64,000 bases of DNA, taken from contig CANKYZ010000004.1 in NCBI GenBank assembly GCA_947488325.1, positions 62,001 to 126,000 on the forward strand, given 5' to 3'. The DNA comes from an uncultured Erythrobacter sp. Lineage in GTDB: Bacteria; Pseudomonadota; Alphaproteobacteria; Sphingomonadales; Sphingomonadaceae. The notes under the pieces are model-generated. The model searched no databases. It was not told where the DNA came from and saw nothing but the letters and a program-made list of their open reading frames with translations. Of this stretch, positions 9,769 to 18,889 are shown one piece after another; positions within the stretch are counted from its first letter, which is position 1; each line of letters starts with the position of its first letter. A program made the position numbers and the translations under genes.

Positions 9769-11118
9769 ATGCGGGCGCTTAATTCAAATTTCCAAAAAGC
9801 AGACCTCGATAAAGAGATACGAGGTGATGGGATTCATGCGGCATTGGTCGAACCTACATTGCCATTGCTCGCACAGAGCTGGCAGCGGGATCGCCTTATT
9901 CTGGGCGACCACGGCAAGTTTCCGCCCATTACAGGGGCCCAGAGCGGAAAACGCAGCTCTAACCTGCTCGCAATTGATCTGGTCCAATCTGACAAGCCCG
10001 CTCTCACTCGAATTGGAGAGGCCCGGATTACGCTAGCCTATCCTCCCCGTTCCATTGACCCGGCGCAAGCCGCGTTGATCGCTAGCGCCGCCGATGGCGG
10101 TTGGCCGATTGCCGGTGACAATGAAAGTCTAGCGTTGCTCACTCTAGCGGAACGGATTGCGGCCAGTGAAATTCCGGTCCTACTCGAAGGGCCAACCGGT
10201 ACGGGTAAAGAGGTCTTCGCCCGCTTTGTTCACCGCATGAGCGTCCGTTCCAAAGGTCCATTTATTGCGGTCAATTGTGCTGCCATGCCCGAAGCCATGT
10301 TGGAAGGGCTGTTATTCGGTCACCGTAAGGGCGCGTTTACTGGTGCAGGTGAAACGCGTGAGGGGTTATTTAATGCTGCGGATGGCGGAACCTTACTGCT
10401 CGACGAGATAGGTGAACTACCGATTGCGCTACAAGCCAAATTGCTGCGGGCACTGCAAGAAGGCGAAATCCTGCCGCTCGGTGCGACCAAACCGATCAAT
10501 GTCGATGTGCGTATTATCGCAGCGACAAACCGCACGCTGTCAGACGAGGTCCGAGCGGGTCGATTTCGTGAAGACCTACTCTACCGTCTCAATGTATTTC
10601 CCATGACATTACCTGCGCTGCGAGACCGGAAAGGCGATATTGCGCCGCTCGCCTTTGGGATGTTGCTCCGCCACGCTTGCCGGCCCTCAATGCCGTGTTG
10701 GATTTCAGTGCAAGCGCTCGCCTTGTTGGAGTCGCATCCATGGCCGGGTAACGTCCGCGAATTGGAAAATGTGATCCGTCGTGCGATCCTGCTGGCTGGC
10801 AAAGATCCGCACATTGGTTCTGAACATATCGTTTTTGACCAACCTGCGCGGATGGTTGGGAATGAGCCGTGCGGGACAGCGACGAGGCAGCATCCATCGG
10901 GAAGATTGTCTGAGGAATGCAATGCTGATCAAAGCTCGCTTTCCGATGTGGCATTTAAATCAGAGGCTCAGGCGATCTTGAGGACTCTCGATCTACATGG
11001 CGGGCACCGTGCTAAGACCGCGCTGAGCCTGGGTATATCTGAACGGACGCTGCGCTATCGGTTGGCATCCATGCGGGAATCAGGCCTTATCTCACCTGCA
11101 TCGGCAGGTGCGGCGTGA
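9769..11118 (+). CDS. flbD: Sigma-54-dependent flagellar transcriptional activator (FlbD/FleQ type)
   Basis: This is a 449-residue bacterial enhancer-binding protein. The AAA+ domain shows Walker A EGPTGTGKE (140-148), the sigma-54 contact loop GAFTGA (188-193) and Walker B GGTLLLDEIG (206-215). The C-terminus is a Fis-type helix-turn-helix (HRAKTALSLGISERTLRYRLA). The first 110 residues do not look like a normal receiver domain with phospho-acceptor aspartate, resembling degenerate FlbD receivers. ATG at 9769 has AGGTGG upstream. It likely activates fliC and late flagellar operons. Its stop overlaps the fliE GTG. Confidence 0.85.
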   Translation: MRALNSNFQKADLDKEIRGDGIHAALVEPTLPLLAQSWQRDRLILGDHGKFPPITGAQSGKRSSNLLAIDLVQSDKPALTRIGEARITLAYPPRSIDPAQAALIASAADGGWPIAGDNESLALLTLAERIAASEIPVLLEGPTGTGKEVFARFVHRMSVRSKGPFIAVNCAAMPEAMLEGLLFGHRKGAFTGAGETREGLFNAADGGTLLLDEIGELPIALQAKLLRALQEGEILPLGATKPINVDVRIIAATNRTLSDEVRAGRFREDLLYRLNVFPMTLPALRDRKGDIAPLAFGMLLRHACRPSMPCWISVQALALLESHPWPGNVRELENVIRRAILLAGKDPHIGSEHIVFDQPARMVGNEPCGTATRQHPSGRLSEECNADQSSLSDVAFKSEAQAILRTLDLHGGHRAKTALSLGISERTLRYRLASMRESGLISPASAGAA

Positions 11119-11474
11119 ACGGCGTTGGCCCTATGGGTTCCATGCAGCAAGTGATGGCGCTGCGTCAGGAGGTGATGTCGCGAAGTCAGGCATTGCAGGA
11201 TGTCCGCGCAGCCAGCGGTAATTCCGAGCCCAACTCAACCAATCTGGCACCGGGCGGCGGGTTTGCAGATGCATTGACCGGTGCGCTTCAACAAGTCAGC
11301 GCGGTGCAAAAACATTCTGGTGAAATGCAGGCCGCCTATGAGCGCGGCGAAGTTACCGACATCGCGAAAGTGATGCTTGCCCGGCAGGAAGCAGGGGTTG
11401 CGTTTGAGGCAACCTTGCAGGTCCGCAACAAATTGTTGTCCGCCTATCAAGACATAATGCGGATGGGGAGCTAA
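11115..11474 (+). CDS. fliE: Flagellar hook-basal body protein FliE
   Basis: This 119-residue protein links the MS ring to the rod. The C-terminal half (VMLARQEAGVAFEATLQVRNKLLSAYQDIMRM) is the FliE signature. It starts at GTG overlapping the stop of the activator gene (GTGA), so the two are coupled, and lies three bases before fliF. The N-terminal 40 residues are variable. Confidence 0.9.
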   Translation: MNGVGPMGSMQQVMALRQEVMSRSQALQDVRAASGNSEPNSTNLAPGGGFADALTGALQQVSAVQKHSGEMQAAYERGEVTDIAKVMLARQEAGVAFEATLQVRNKLLSAYQDIMRMGS

Positions 11475-11477
11475 TAA

Positions 11478-13145
11478 GTGGCTGATGCAAATGTTCCCGT
11501 GGCCGCTGGTGGAGCCGTCCCGGTCGGCGCGGGTGCCGCGTCGTCTTCAGGCGATTGGCGTTCACAGATTTCGCAATTCACCAGTCAGCCCGCGTTCCGC
11601 CGAGCATTGCCCGGAATTGTGGCTGTGGGCGTCATCGCGATCATCGCAGCGCTCTATCTCACGATCGCTCAGGGACCGCAGCGAATACTGTATTCCAGTC
11701 TGACTGACGCTGAGCGCGGTAATGTGGTCGAAACGCTTGAGCAGGGCGGGATTAGTTACGCGATTGACAATTCAACCGGCGCACTGACCGTGGCGGAAAG
11801 CGATGTCTATCGCGCCCGCATGTTGGTGGCGAGCGATGCTGGTTTAGCTGCCCCGCAAGGCGCAAGTGAGATGCTCGATTCAATCCCCTTGGGATCCAGC
11901 CGAACGCTTGAAGGCGAGAGGTTAAGGTTGGCGCGAGAGCGCGAATTGATGCTGACGATTCGAGAGATTGACGGGATTGAATCGGTCCGTGTCCACCTCG
12001 CAACGCCTGAACGTTCGGCGTTTGTGCGCCAGAACAGCCCACCCAGCGCCAGTGTTATGGTCCGGTTGGTTGGCGGCCGCTCGCTTAACCAGTCGCAGGT
12101 TGAGGCAATCGTAAATCTCGTATCTGGATCGGTGCCTGGCATGACATCGGATACGGTGCGCGTGGTTGATCAGAATGGCCGATTGCTCTCATCCGAACGC
12201 GAAGGCACGCTGGATGGATTGGTGTTGCAGCAGGAATTTGAAGGCAAGCTGCGCGAACAAGTGACAGCACTGCTGACACCGCTCTTGGGTGAAGGCAATT
12301 TTTCGAGCCAGGTGCAGGTTGAACTCGACCAATCAGAAAATACTTCTGCACGCGAAAGCTATGACCAAGACGGGTCGGTTCGCAGCGAAAGCGAACGCAC
12401 GTCGACACGAATGGCTGGATCTGGACCCGGCGGTATACCCGGCGTGACAGCCAATACGCCGGCACCCGACGCTCAACTTGTCGATGGCGCTCCTGATCCT
12501 GCCACGGCAGATGCCGCTGCTCAAGGAACTGAGCCTGCCCCAAGTGACAGCGAAAGCGCTGTTCAGCGAAACTATGAATTGGGCCGCGAAGTTGCTGTCA
12601 CCAGCACGCGTCCCGGCTCGCTGGTAAAGCTCTCAGTTGCGGTTGCCGTAAGCGATGCGGCGCTGGAGGCTGCGGCACCGCTTACGATAGGAGAAGTGCA
12701 ATCACTCGTCAGTGCCGCAGTCGGTGCAAACGATGCGCGCGGCGATCAAGTTGAGGTTGTTTTGGGTGCGTTTGAAAGCACTGAAATGGAACCCATGGCT
12801 TTCTATGAACAGCCGTGGTTCTCCAATGTTTTGCGCTATGTCACTGCTCTAATTGCGACCCTTCTGGTACTAATACTGGCGGTTCGTCCCTTGATAAAGC
12901 GGATGCGTGATCCGGGTGCCAAGATCGAAACGACCGAAGAAGGCAATCCGGAAGTTCCTTCTCTTCAGGGAAATGGCCAGCTGGCGCAGGCGACGGCTTC
13001 CGATCAGGCTCCGATGGTTGATCTACCGCAACGCGTCGAACTCGCGCGGCAACTTGCAGCAGATCAACCCGATAGGGCGGTCGAAGCTCTCCAGCGAATG
13101 CTCGAAAATCCAACGGATCAAGCTGAAGGAAGCACAGCATCATGA
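11478..13145 (+). CDS. fliF: Flagellar MS-ring protein FliF
   Basis: This is a 555-residue membrane ring protein. It has one membrane helix near residues 48-66 (IVAVGVIAIIAALYLTIA) and another near 455-472 (YVTALIATLLVLILAV). Between them lie the ring-building periplasmic motifs (GGISYAIDN, ARERELMLTIREIDGIESVRVHLATPERSAFVR). The cytoplasmic tail that binds FliG is present. It starts at GTG and overlaps fliG by ATGA. Confidence 0.95.
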   Translation: MADANVPVAAGGAVPVGAGAASSSGDWRSQISQFTSQPAFRRALPGIVAVGVIAIIAALYLTIAQGPQRILYSSLTDAERGNVVETLEQGGISYAIDNSTGALTVAESDVYRARMLVASDAGLAAPQGASEMLDSIPLGSSRTLEGERLRLARERELMLTIREIDGIESVRVHLATPERSAFVRQNSPPSASVMVRLVGGRSLNQSQVEAIVNLVSGSVPGMTSDTVRVVDQNGRLLSSEREGTLDGLVLQQEFEGKLREQVTALLTPLLGEGNFSSQVQVELDQSENTSARESYDQDGSVRSESERTSTRMAGSGPGGIPGVTANTPAPDAQLVDGAPDPATADAAAQGTEPAPSDSESAVQRNYELGREVAVTSTRPGSLVKLSVAVAVSDAALEAAAPLTIGEVQSLVSAAVGANDARGDQVEVVLGAFESTEMEPMAFYEQPWFSNVLRYVTALIATLLVLILAVRPLIKRMRDPGAKIETTEEGNPEVPSLQGNGQLAQATASDQAPMVDLPQRVELARQLAADQPDRAVEALQRMLENPTDQAEGSTAS

Positions 13146-14203
13146 CAAATTCAGATGTAATTGAAACCGGCGAGGAAACCGGCACGGCTTCCGAAGCTGA
13201 AGAACGAAAACCACGGTTTAATAGGATTGACCGAGCAGCGGTGTTCTTGATGTTGTTGAGCGATGACGAGGCCGCTGGCTTGTTATCCCGGCTTGGTCCG
13301 GACGAGCTTGAACAAATCGGCACTGCGATGTGCGAATTGGGCGAGATCGATAAAAATTCGATGGCGGAGGCGTTGGAAGATTTTGTCGGCGAGAGCACCC
13401 GTGAAGTGCTGGCTAAGCAGGACCGCGCGGCGCAAGTGCGAATGTTACTCGAACGGTCAATTGGTCCGACCAAGACGGAAAGCATGATGCTGCGGATTGA
13501 GCCAAATCCAGGACCTCGTATCATCGAAATGGCTCGCTGGTTAGCTCCATCGGTGCTACTGAAATTGGTTGAAGACGAACATCCGCAAGTGATCGCAGCA
13601 TTGCTGTTGATGCTTGAACCTGAGCCCGCTGCAGAGGTGCTGTCTGCTCTGCCAAGCCATATCCAACCGATCGTGGTAGAGCGCGTCGCGCGAATTGGCC
13701 CGATCTCTCAACAGGCCGTCGGGATGATCGACAGTTTGTTATCGCAGCGCATTGGCGCAAGCTTTGGTGCGAATGCACTGGCGCTTGGCGGCCCTCGCGA
13801 GGCGGCGAACCTTATCAATCTTGCTGCAGGGGAGCTGCGGGGTACTGTCCTTCCCGCAATTGCACAACGTGACGGGCCGCTCGCAGAGAAAATCGAAGAA
13901 GAGCTCTTCACTTTCGAGATGCTTTTCGATCTCGAGTCTCAGGCGATGGAGCGATTGCTTCGCGATGTGGACAGCGAGGCGCTTATCGATGCGCTCAAAG
14001 GCCTCAAAGAAGACGAGCGCACACCGTTCTTCAAATCCATGTCGAGCCGCGCGGCCGATGGTATTCGAGACGAGATTGAAATGCGGGGCAGGCTTTCACG
14101 CGGCGAAGTCGACGCTGCAAAGCGCAAGATCGTCGAAATTGCGCGTTCGCTTGCCGATCAAGGCGAGATCGTAATGGGGGGTGACGATGGCGAATTCGTC
14201 TGA
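13142..14203 (+). CDS. fliG: Flagellar motor switch protein FliG
   Basis: This is a 353-residue rotor protein. It has an N-terminal FliF-binding domain (DRAAVFLMLLSDDEAAGLLSRLGPDEL), the middle EHPQ motif (EDEHPQVIAALLLML) that contacts FliM, and a C-terminal charged domain (FEMLFDLESQAMERLLRDVD) that contacts MotA. The length is normal. It overlaps fliF at the start and fliH at the end. Confidence 0.95.
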   Translation: MTNSDVIETGEETGTASEAEERKPRFNRIDRAAVFLMLLSDDEAAGLLSRLGPDELEQIGTAMCELGEIDKNSMAEALEDFVGESTREVLAKQDRAAQVRMLLERSIGPTKTESMMLRIEPNPGPRIIEMARWLAPSVLLKLVEDEHPQVIAALLLMLEPEPAAEVLSALPSHIQPIVVERVARIGPISQQAVGMIDSLLSQRIGASFGANALALGGPREAANLINLAAGELRGTVLPAIAQRDGPLAEKIEEELFTFEMLFDLESQAMERLLRDVDSEALIDALKGLKEDERTPFFKSMSSRAADGIRDEIEMRGRLSRGEVDAAKRKIVEIARSLADQGEIVMGGDDGEFV

Positions 14204-14840
14204 TTGGGTCGCAGCATTGCAAGATTCCGACCGGCCCGGCGAAAGTAGCGGCCCAAATTGGATAGATGCGTTGCTCGAACCACGCGAGTTTGTGGCTGGA
14301 CACCCCATCGCCCGAAAGCTGATCAACTCAGATGAAGTTGTTCCAACTGGTGAGCAGGATTTGCAAACTGAACCACCTGCCCCTCTCGACCCTGAGGCGG
14401 AGGCGTTCGCTCGCGGCGAAGCAGCCGGGATCGCCGCGACTCAGGCAGAATTTAGTGCTTTGCAAGAGCGCCAGCGCGGCCTGAGGTTGACATTTCGTAA
14501 TCTAGACCAAGCGGCGATGGATACCCTCGCCAGTGAACTGGTCGAAACGGTAATTGGCCTTTGCGAGCGAGCATTTGTCGAGTTCAAACCCGATCCAGAA
14601 AATTTGCAGAAACGCTGTCAAGAAGCGGCCCATCGTCTGGGTGCGGCTGCCAATGAATGCTCACTATTCCTAAACCCAGAAGACATCGCACTGATCGATC
14701 CTGAAACGTTGGAACATTGGCGTGTCATTCCGGATGAAAATGTTAAACGTGGAGGGTTGCATTTTGAAAGCCCCAATGGATCCATTAGCGATGGTCCACC
14801 GGAATGGCGCCGTGCAATCGCCGCTGCGTTGCGGGGCTGA
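14187..14840 (+). CDS. fliH: Flagellar assembly protein FliH
   Basis: This 217-residue protein between fliG and fliI is the expected regulator of the FliI ATPase. Sequence conservation is weak, as is usual for FliH. The C-terminal part (DTLASELVETVIGLCERAFVEF) and the ending GPPEWRRAIAAALRG fit the family. ATG at 14187 lies within the fliG end; GTG at 14181 is an alternative. The assignment rests mostly on gene order. Confidence 0.75.
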   Translation: MANSSDWVAALQDSDRPGESSGPNWIDALLEPREFVAGHPIARKLINSDEVVPTGEQDLQTEPPAPLDPEAEAFARGEAAGIAATQAEFSALQERQRGLRLTFRNLDQAAMDTLASELVETVIGLCERAFVEFKPDPENLQKRCQEAAHRLGAAANECSLFLNPEDIALIDPETLEHWRVIPDENVKRGGLHFESPNGSISDGPPEWRRAIAAALRG

Positions 14841-14848
14841 TTCAAGAC

Positions 14849-16201
14849 ATGCTGGCTGAAATGCAAATTGAACTGTCGCGATTTCGATCAGTCGATGTCG
14901 CCTCGGGCCCGGTCTTGTCCGGTCGGGTTGTGGCTTGCGATGGCGGCTTGACCGAGGTCGCTGGATTGGCGCTTCCGATTGGGTCACTCGGCGCGATCGA
15001 GAATGAAGTGGGTGATGAGGCACTGGCCGAAGTCATCGGTTTTCGCGGCGGACATTCGCTGATGATGCTGCTGGGTGATACGCAGCTGCTGCATCCCAGC
15101 GCGAAGGTCCGCGCGATTGGGTCACCGGGAACGGTGCGCGTTGGCAATGCATTGCTGGGTCGTGCAGTGGATGGTTTGGGCAATCCCATTGATGGCGGCC
15201 CTCCGCTTGATCTGCCAGAGAAATGGCCACTTTCCGGCAAACGCGAAGGCGCGCTTGAGCGTGCGCCTGTCCGCGAAAGCTTCGATTGCGGGGTTCGCGC
15301 GATCAACGCATTGACGATGATGGGCGTCGGTCAAAGAATGGGCGTAATTGCCGGCTCTGGGGTCGGCAAATCGGTGCTGATCGACACGGTTGCAGGCCAT
15401 GCTGTGGCGGATATTACTGTTGTCGCATTGATCGGTGAGCGCGCGCGCGAAGTATCGGATTTTGTCGCGAGGCACATGACCGGAGTGCGGCGCGGCCGCA
15501 TGGTCGTCGTTGCCGTCCCAGCGGATCATGCACCAAATCTTCGCCTCCGCGCTGCGCAATATGCGACCGCGATTGCCGAGCATTTTCGCGGGCAGGGAAA
15601 ACGGGTGCTACTGGTGCTCGATAGCCTGACCCGTGTTGCCCATGCGGCGCGGGAATTGGCATTGGTTCTGGGTGAACCTGGCGCAGCGCGCGGCTATCCC
15701 CCTTCGGCATTGGCCGCAGTTACGAAACTGGTCGAACGAGCAGGCAATTCCTCGCAATCTAGCGGTGCAATAACTGGCCTGTACACCGTGCTCGCAGATG
15801 GCGATGACACTTCCGATCCCGTGGTCGACACAGCGCGCGCGATCCTTGACGGGCATGTCGTTCTGTCGCGTGACTTGGCGCAGCGCGGGCATTATCCTGC
15901 GATCGATATCCCGGCATCGCTCAGTAGGGTAATGGACGATCTCGTTGAACCCCAAATTGGCGCAGCAGCCAGAGACCTAAGAGCTTTGATCGCCGCACGT
16001 GAGGATAATCGCGACCTGGTTATGATGGGTGCCTATCGAGCAGGATCTGACACGGTTCTGGACCGCGCGATTAAGCACACATTGTTGATCGATGATTTCT
16101 TGAAACAGGCTCGCGGAAAGACCTTCGGTCTTTCTGAAAGTTTGACCGGGCTGATGGCGCTGAATGCCGTCACAAACGAAAATCCAATACCTAATGAATG
16201 A
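14849..16201 (+). CDS. fliI: Flagellum-specific export ATPase FliI
   Basis: This 450-residue F1-beta-like ATPase powers flagellar type III export. It shows a P-loop GSGVGKSVLID, GERAREVSDFV, the Walker B region VLLVLDSLTRVAHAARE, and a typical ending DDFLKQ. I chose ATG at 14849, after the fliH stop at 14840, because upstream codons overlap fliH without resembling the family. It forms a cytoplasmic complex with FliH and FliJ. Confidence 0.95.
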   Translation: MLAEMQIELSRFRSVDVASGPVLSGRVVACDGGLTEVAGLALPIGSLGAIENEVGDEALAEVIGFRGGHSLMMLLGDTQLLHPSAKVRAIGSPGTVRVGNALLGRAVDGLGNPIDGGPPLDLPEKWPLSGKREGALERAPVRESFDCGVRAINALTMMGVGQRMGVIAGSGVGKSVLIDTVAGHAVADITVVALIGERAREVSDFVARHMTGVRRGRMVVVAVPADHAPNLRLRAAQYATAIAEHFRGQGKRVLLVLDSLTRVAHAARELALVLGEPGAARGYPPSALAAVTKLVERAGNSSQSSGAITGLYTVLADGDDTSDPVVDTARAILDGHVVLSRDLAQRGHYPAIDIPASLSRVMDDLVEPQIGAAARDLRALIAAREDNRDLVMMGAYRAGSDTVLDRAIKHTLLIDDFLKQARGKTFGLSESLTGLMALNAVTNENPIPNE

Positions 16202-16652
16202 ACCAAAAACCAAACGACGTCTAACGCTGGTCGGTCGTCAGCTTATGCTTGCAAAAATTGCGCGGCGCGAAGCAATGGCGGCGCTTGCACATGCCGTTGA
16301 TGAAGAATTACGCAGCAGTGTTCTGGCCGAGCGCAGTCGTAAATTTGTCTGCGACTATGGCCTCCGCGTGGATAGTTCCAGCGGCCATTCATTGCGCGAT
16401 CGAGCTGGTTTTGTTCGAAGGTTGCAAGAGATCGCCGATCAAGCCGATGAGGCATACAAAGACGCGAATGACCAAGCGCTATGGCAGGCCCAGACGCTTG
16501 CCATTACGGAAACTCGAGCAAAGCGTTTCGAAGAGCGGATGCAAGCCGCTCGACGCGAACTGGAAGCCATTCGGGTCAAGCGCGAGCAGGTCATCACAAC
16601 TGGAATGGCACACAAGTTGCAGAACAAATCCAAAGAAGCCGGCGACAGCTGA
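16194..16652 (+). CDS. fliJ: FliJ-like flagellar export chaperone
   Basis: This 152-residue, charged, predominantly helical protein has long coiled-coil-like stretches (RFEERMQAARRELEAIRVKREQV). It lies directly after fliI, overlapping its stop, where FliJ is expected. FliJ sequences diverge strongly, so the call depends on position, size and helical character. ATG at 16164 would lengthen it by ten residues but lies further inside fliI. Confidence 0.65.
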   Translation: MNEPKTKRRLTLVGRQLMLAKIARREAMAALAHAVDEELRSSVLAERSRKFVCDYGLRVDSSSGHSLRDRAGFVRRLQEIADQADEAYKDANDQALWQAQTLAITETRAKRFEERMQAARRELEAIRVKREQVITTGMAHKLQNKSKEAGDS

Positions 16653-16679
16653 TCGGCGACAATTGCGAGGACCTGTTCT

Positions 16680-18281
16680 TTGATTCAAGCTCCCTTAGAA
16701 ATATCGGTAATTACCACCGGGCCAACCTCCGCTATAGCTCCCAATCTGTTGGCAGGCACGTCATCATTTCCGACACTGTTGCAGGCCTCGCAGACGGGGA
16801 TTGGTGGTCTAGTAGAGGCGGAGGTGCAGGAAAGCGAAAGCTTTATTGACGCGGAACCTAAAGGGTTTGAGCAAGATATTAATCTCACGTCTCTAGCTGG
16901 CCTTATAACCCAGTTACCAGCGCAAATGTCCGTCGACTTGCCAAGCGGCAGATCAATGCCACCAATCGGCAATTTACCGCCGCCAGCGGGGTCAGAACCT
17001 CCAAAGGTTGCACCCAATATACCGTTATCGACGCCTGCCGAAGCGATAGCAGGTAAACGTGCTCCACCGCGCCCTTCGGTCAATCAAAATCCGCATTCAC
17101 CGCTCGCAAATGGATCGAGACTGGTGCCCGGCCAAGGGGATGAGGTCATCGAGACTGACGTCATCCATTTGCCCAAAAATGCCCGATCATCGGATCAGCT
17201 TAAAGCACCAGATGGCCCTGGGGTTTCGCCACAGGAAAACGCAACTCTCTTGACCACGTCGGGCGCTCGATCGGTGCAGCATACTCTCGCAAATTCTGCA
17301 ATTGTCCAACCGTCATCTGCATCGAATGCGGGCAGCGGCCCGTCTGAAATCGCTACAGGAGCGATTGCCAGCCGCGAGAATCAGTCACGCCAGTCAGCGG
17401 CACCAATATCTGTGCGAGCAAGCGCCATGGAGCATGACCTGGTTCAGAATCTGGAAAGGCGACCCGTTATTGCAGCTGCGGTTTTGCAGAGTTTATCACG
17501 CAGCGGCCACGGAGCAAAAATCGAGAGCACTTTTCGGGCCGTATTGGGAGTTGATCCTGAGCTTCGGCCTTCTGAGCGTCGGTTAACAACACAGGTCCAA
17601 GGTCGTGCTATCCTTCCTGCAAGCCTTGCTAATGCGAATACAGCAGAAGCAGCGAATCTTCCTTTGGCGGCCAACCCGTTAGGCGCGCAGTCAAACGTTC
17701 AACTGAATGCACAACCGGTGGCCGGTCTTTCTGCAACTACGGGATTATCTGCTATTCCGACTGGAATTGAACCACGCAGTGAGGCCAGGGCCGGACAGCC
17801 CATCGAAACGGTGATTGGGCAACTTGCAGAGGTTCGCGAATTCGTGCGTGCTTCAAGGCCTGAATTGACGTTGCGACACCATGAATTTGGTGCGATCAAT
17901 GTGCGGATCGAAGCGACCGGCGCAGATTTGCGCGCGACCCTTGCCAGCCGCGACCCGGGCTTTGTGCCTGCTGTTAACGCGGCACTTGCGGAGCGTGCAA
18001 TCGCAGCCAGTGCGGAAAGCACATCTGGCCAATCAAGCCGCAGCAATGAACAAAACGGCAATCAAAGCTCTGCATCGCAAACGGCTTCTCAGGGAGGTTT
18101 CTCTGGTTCTGGGGCGTCATCCGATGGCCGCTACGGGTCTTCCACAGGGTCAGGGCAAGGATCGTCGCAACCATACTGGGAGCAAAGCGGTGGCGACGAA
18201 GAAGACAGCGTTGTGAAAGATCGATCCGTTTCGGCTGATGTCGGTTCTGACGATGCTCATGGCACCGGACTTTTCGCTTGA
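16680..18281 (+). CDS. fliK: Flagellar hook-length control protein FliK
   Basis: This 533-residue protein has a long low-complexity N-terminal region rich in Pro, Ser, Ala and Asn. It has a C-terminal hook-length domain (ELTLRHHEFGAINVRIEATGADLRATLASRDPGF, about residues 395-440) followed by a Ser/Gly/Gln-rich tail. This layout is typical of FliK, which measures hook length and switches export specificity. The start is TTG with a GAGG motif upstream, so the exact start is uncertain. Confidence 0.85.
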   Translation: MIQAPLEISVITTGPTSAIAPNLLAGTSSFPTLLQASQTGIGGLVEAEVQESESFIDAEPKGFEQDINLTSLAGLITQLPAQMSVDLPSGRSMPPIGNLPPPAGSEPPKVAPNIPLSTPAEAIAGKRAPPRPSVNQNPHSPLANGSRLVPGQGDEVIETDVIHLPKNARSSDQLKAPDGPGVSPQENATLLTTSGARSVQHTLANSAIVQPSSASNAGSGPSEIATGAIASRENQSRQSAAPISVRASAMEHDLVQNLERRPVIAAAVLQSLSRSGHGAKIESTFRAVLGVDPELRPSERRLTTQVQGRAILPASLANANTAEAANLPLAANPLGAQSNVQLNAQPVAGLSATTGLSAIPTGIEPRSEARAGQPIETVIGQLAEVREFVRASRPELTLRHHEFGAINVRIEATGADLRATLASRDPGFVPAVNAALAERAIAASAESTSGQSSRSNEQNGNQSSASQTASQGGFSGSGASSDGRYGSSTGSGQGSSQPYWEQSGGDEEDSVVKDRSVSADVGSDDAHGTGLFA

Positions 18282-18313
18282 GGATGAAACCTGCGAATAG
18301 GAGCTGACGAAGC

Positions 18314-18889
18314 ATGGCTAAGGCTGAAAAAACGGCCCCATCAGAAAAGCCAAAAAGGGGCATGATGAAGATGGTGCTTGGCGCTATCTTACTGCTGGCA
18401 GTGGGCGCTGGTGGTGCCTATGGCGCATTCGCTGCAGGCTTCATTGGGGAGACAGGCGAAGCTGAACCGGACCTTCCTGAATTGGTGCGTAAGGGTGATG
18501 CGGACCCGTATGAATTGCCGTCCTCAAGTAAGGACGATGCACCGGTTGTTCACGGCGATGGCGGAAGCGAATATCGCACCGCCTATTACAGTTTCGAAGA
18601 ATCGTTCACGTCGAACTTGGCGGATTCGCCCGCGCTGATTCAGGTCGAATTGGCAGTTTCGACCCAGCGCGATGGGCGGGTGCTTGGCTGGGTTATGAAT
18701 CACGAACTTGCCATTCGATCCGCTGTTCTGGCGCAGCTTGCCGCAACGCCAGAGGCCGAAATCTACGATGTCGAAGGCAAGGAAGCGCTTACGAAGCGAC
18801 TGACCGATGCAATCAATGAAGTCTTGGAAGAAAATGAAGGCTTTGGCGGTATTGATGCTGTGCATTTCAAAGGACTCTTGGTCCAGTGA
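18314..18889 (+). CDS. fliL: Flagellar basal body-associated protein FliL
   Basis: This 191-residue inner-membrane protein has one N-terminal membrane helix (MVLGAILLLAVGAGGAYGAFAAGF) and a periplasmic domain. The ending, with EALTKRLTDAINEVLEE, is typical of FliL. It associates with stators at the basal body. An AGGAG motif precedes the ATG by about ten bases, and the stop overlaps the fliM GTG. Confidence 0.88.
   Translation: MAKAEKTAPSEKPKRGMMKMVLGAILLLAVGAGGAYGAFAAGFIGETGEAEPDLPELVRKGDADPYELPSSSKDDAPVVHGDGGSEYRTAYYSFEESFTSNLADSPALIQVELAVSTQRDGRVLGWVMNHELAIRSAVLAQLAATPEAEIYDVEGKEALTKRLTDAINEVLEENEGFGGIDAVHFKGLLVQ

Noticed and set aside
12841-13524. A 227-codon minus-strand frame across fliF and fliG
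   Set aside because: It spans the junction of two certain flagellar genes, is low in complexity, and has no ribosome-binding site or family match.
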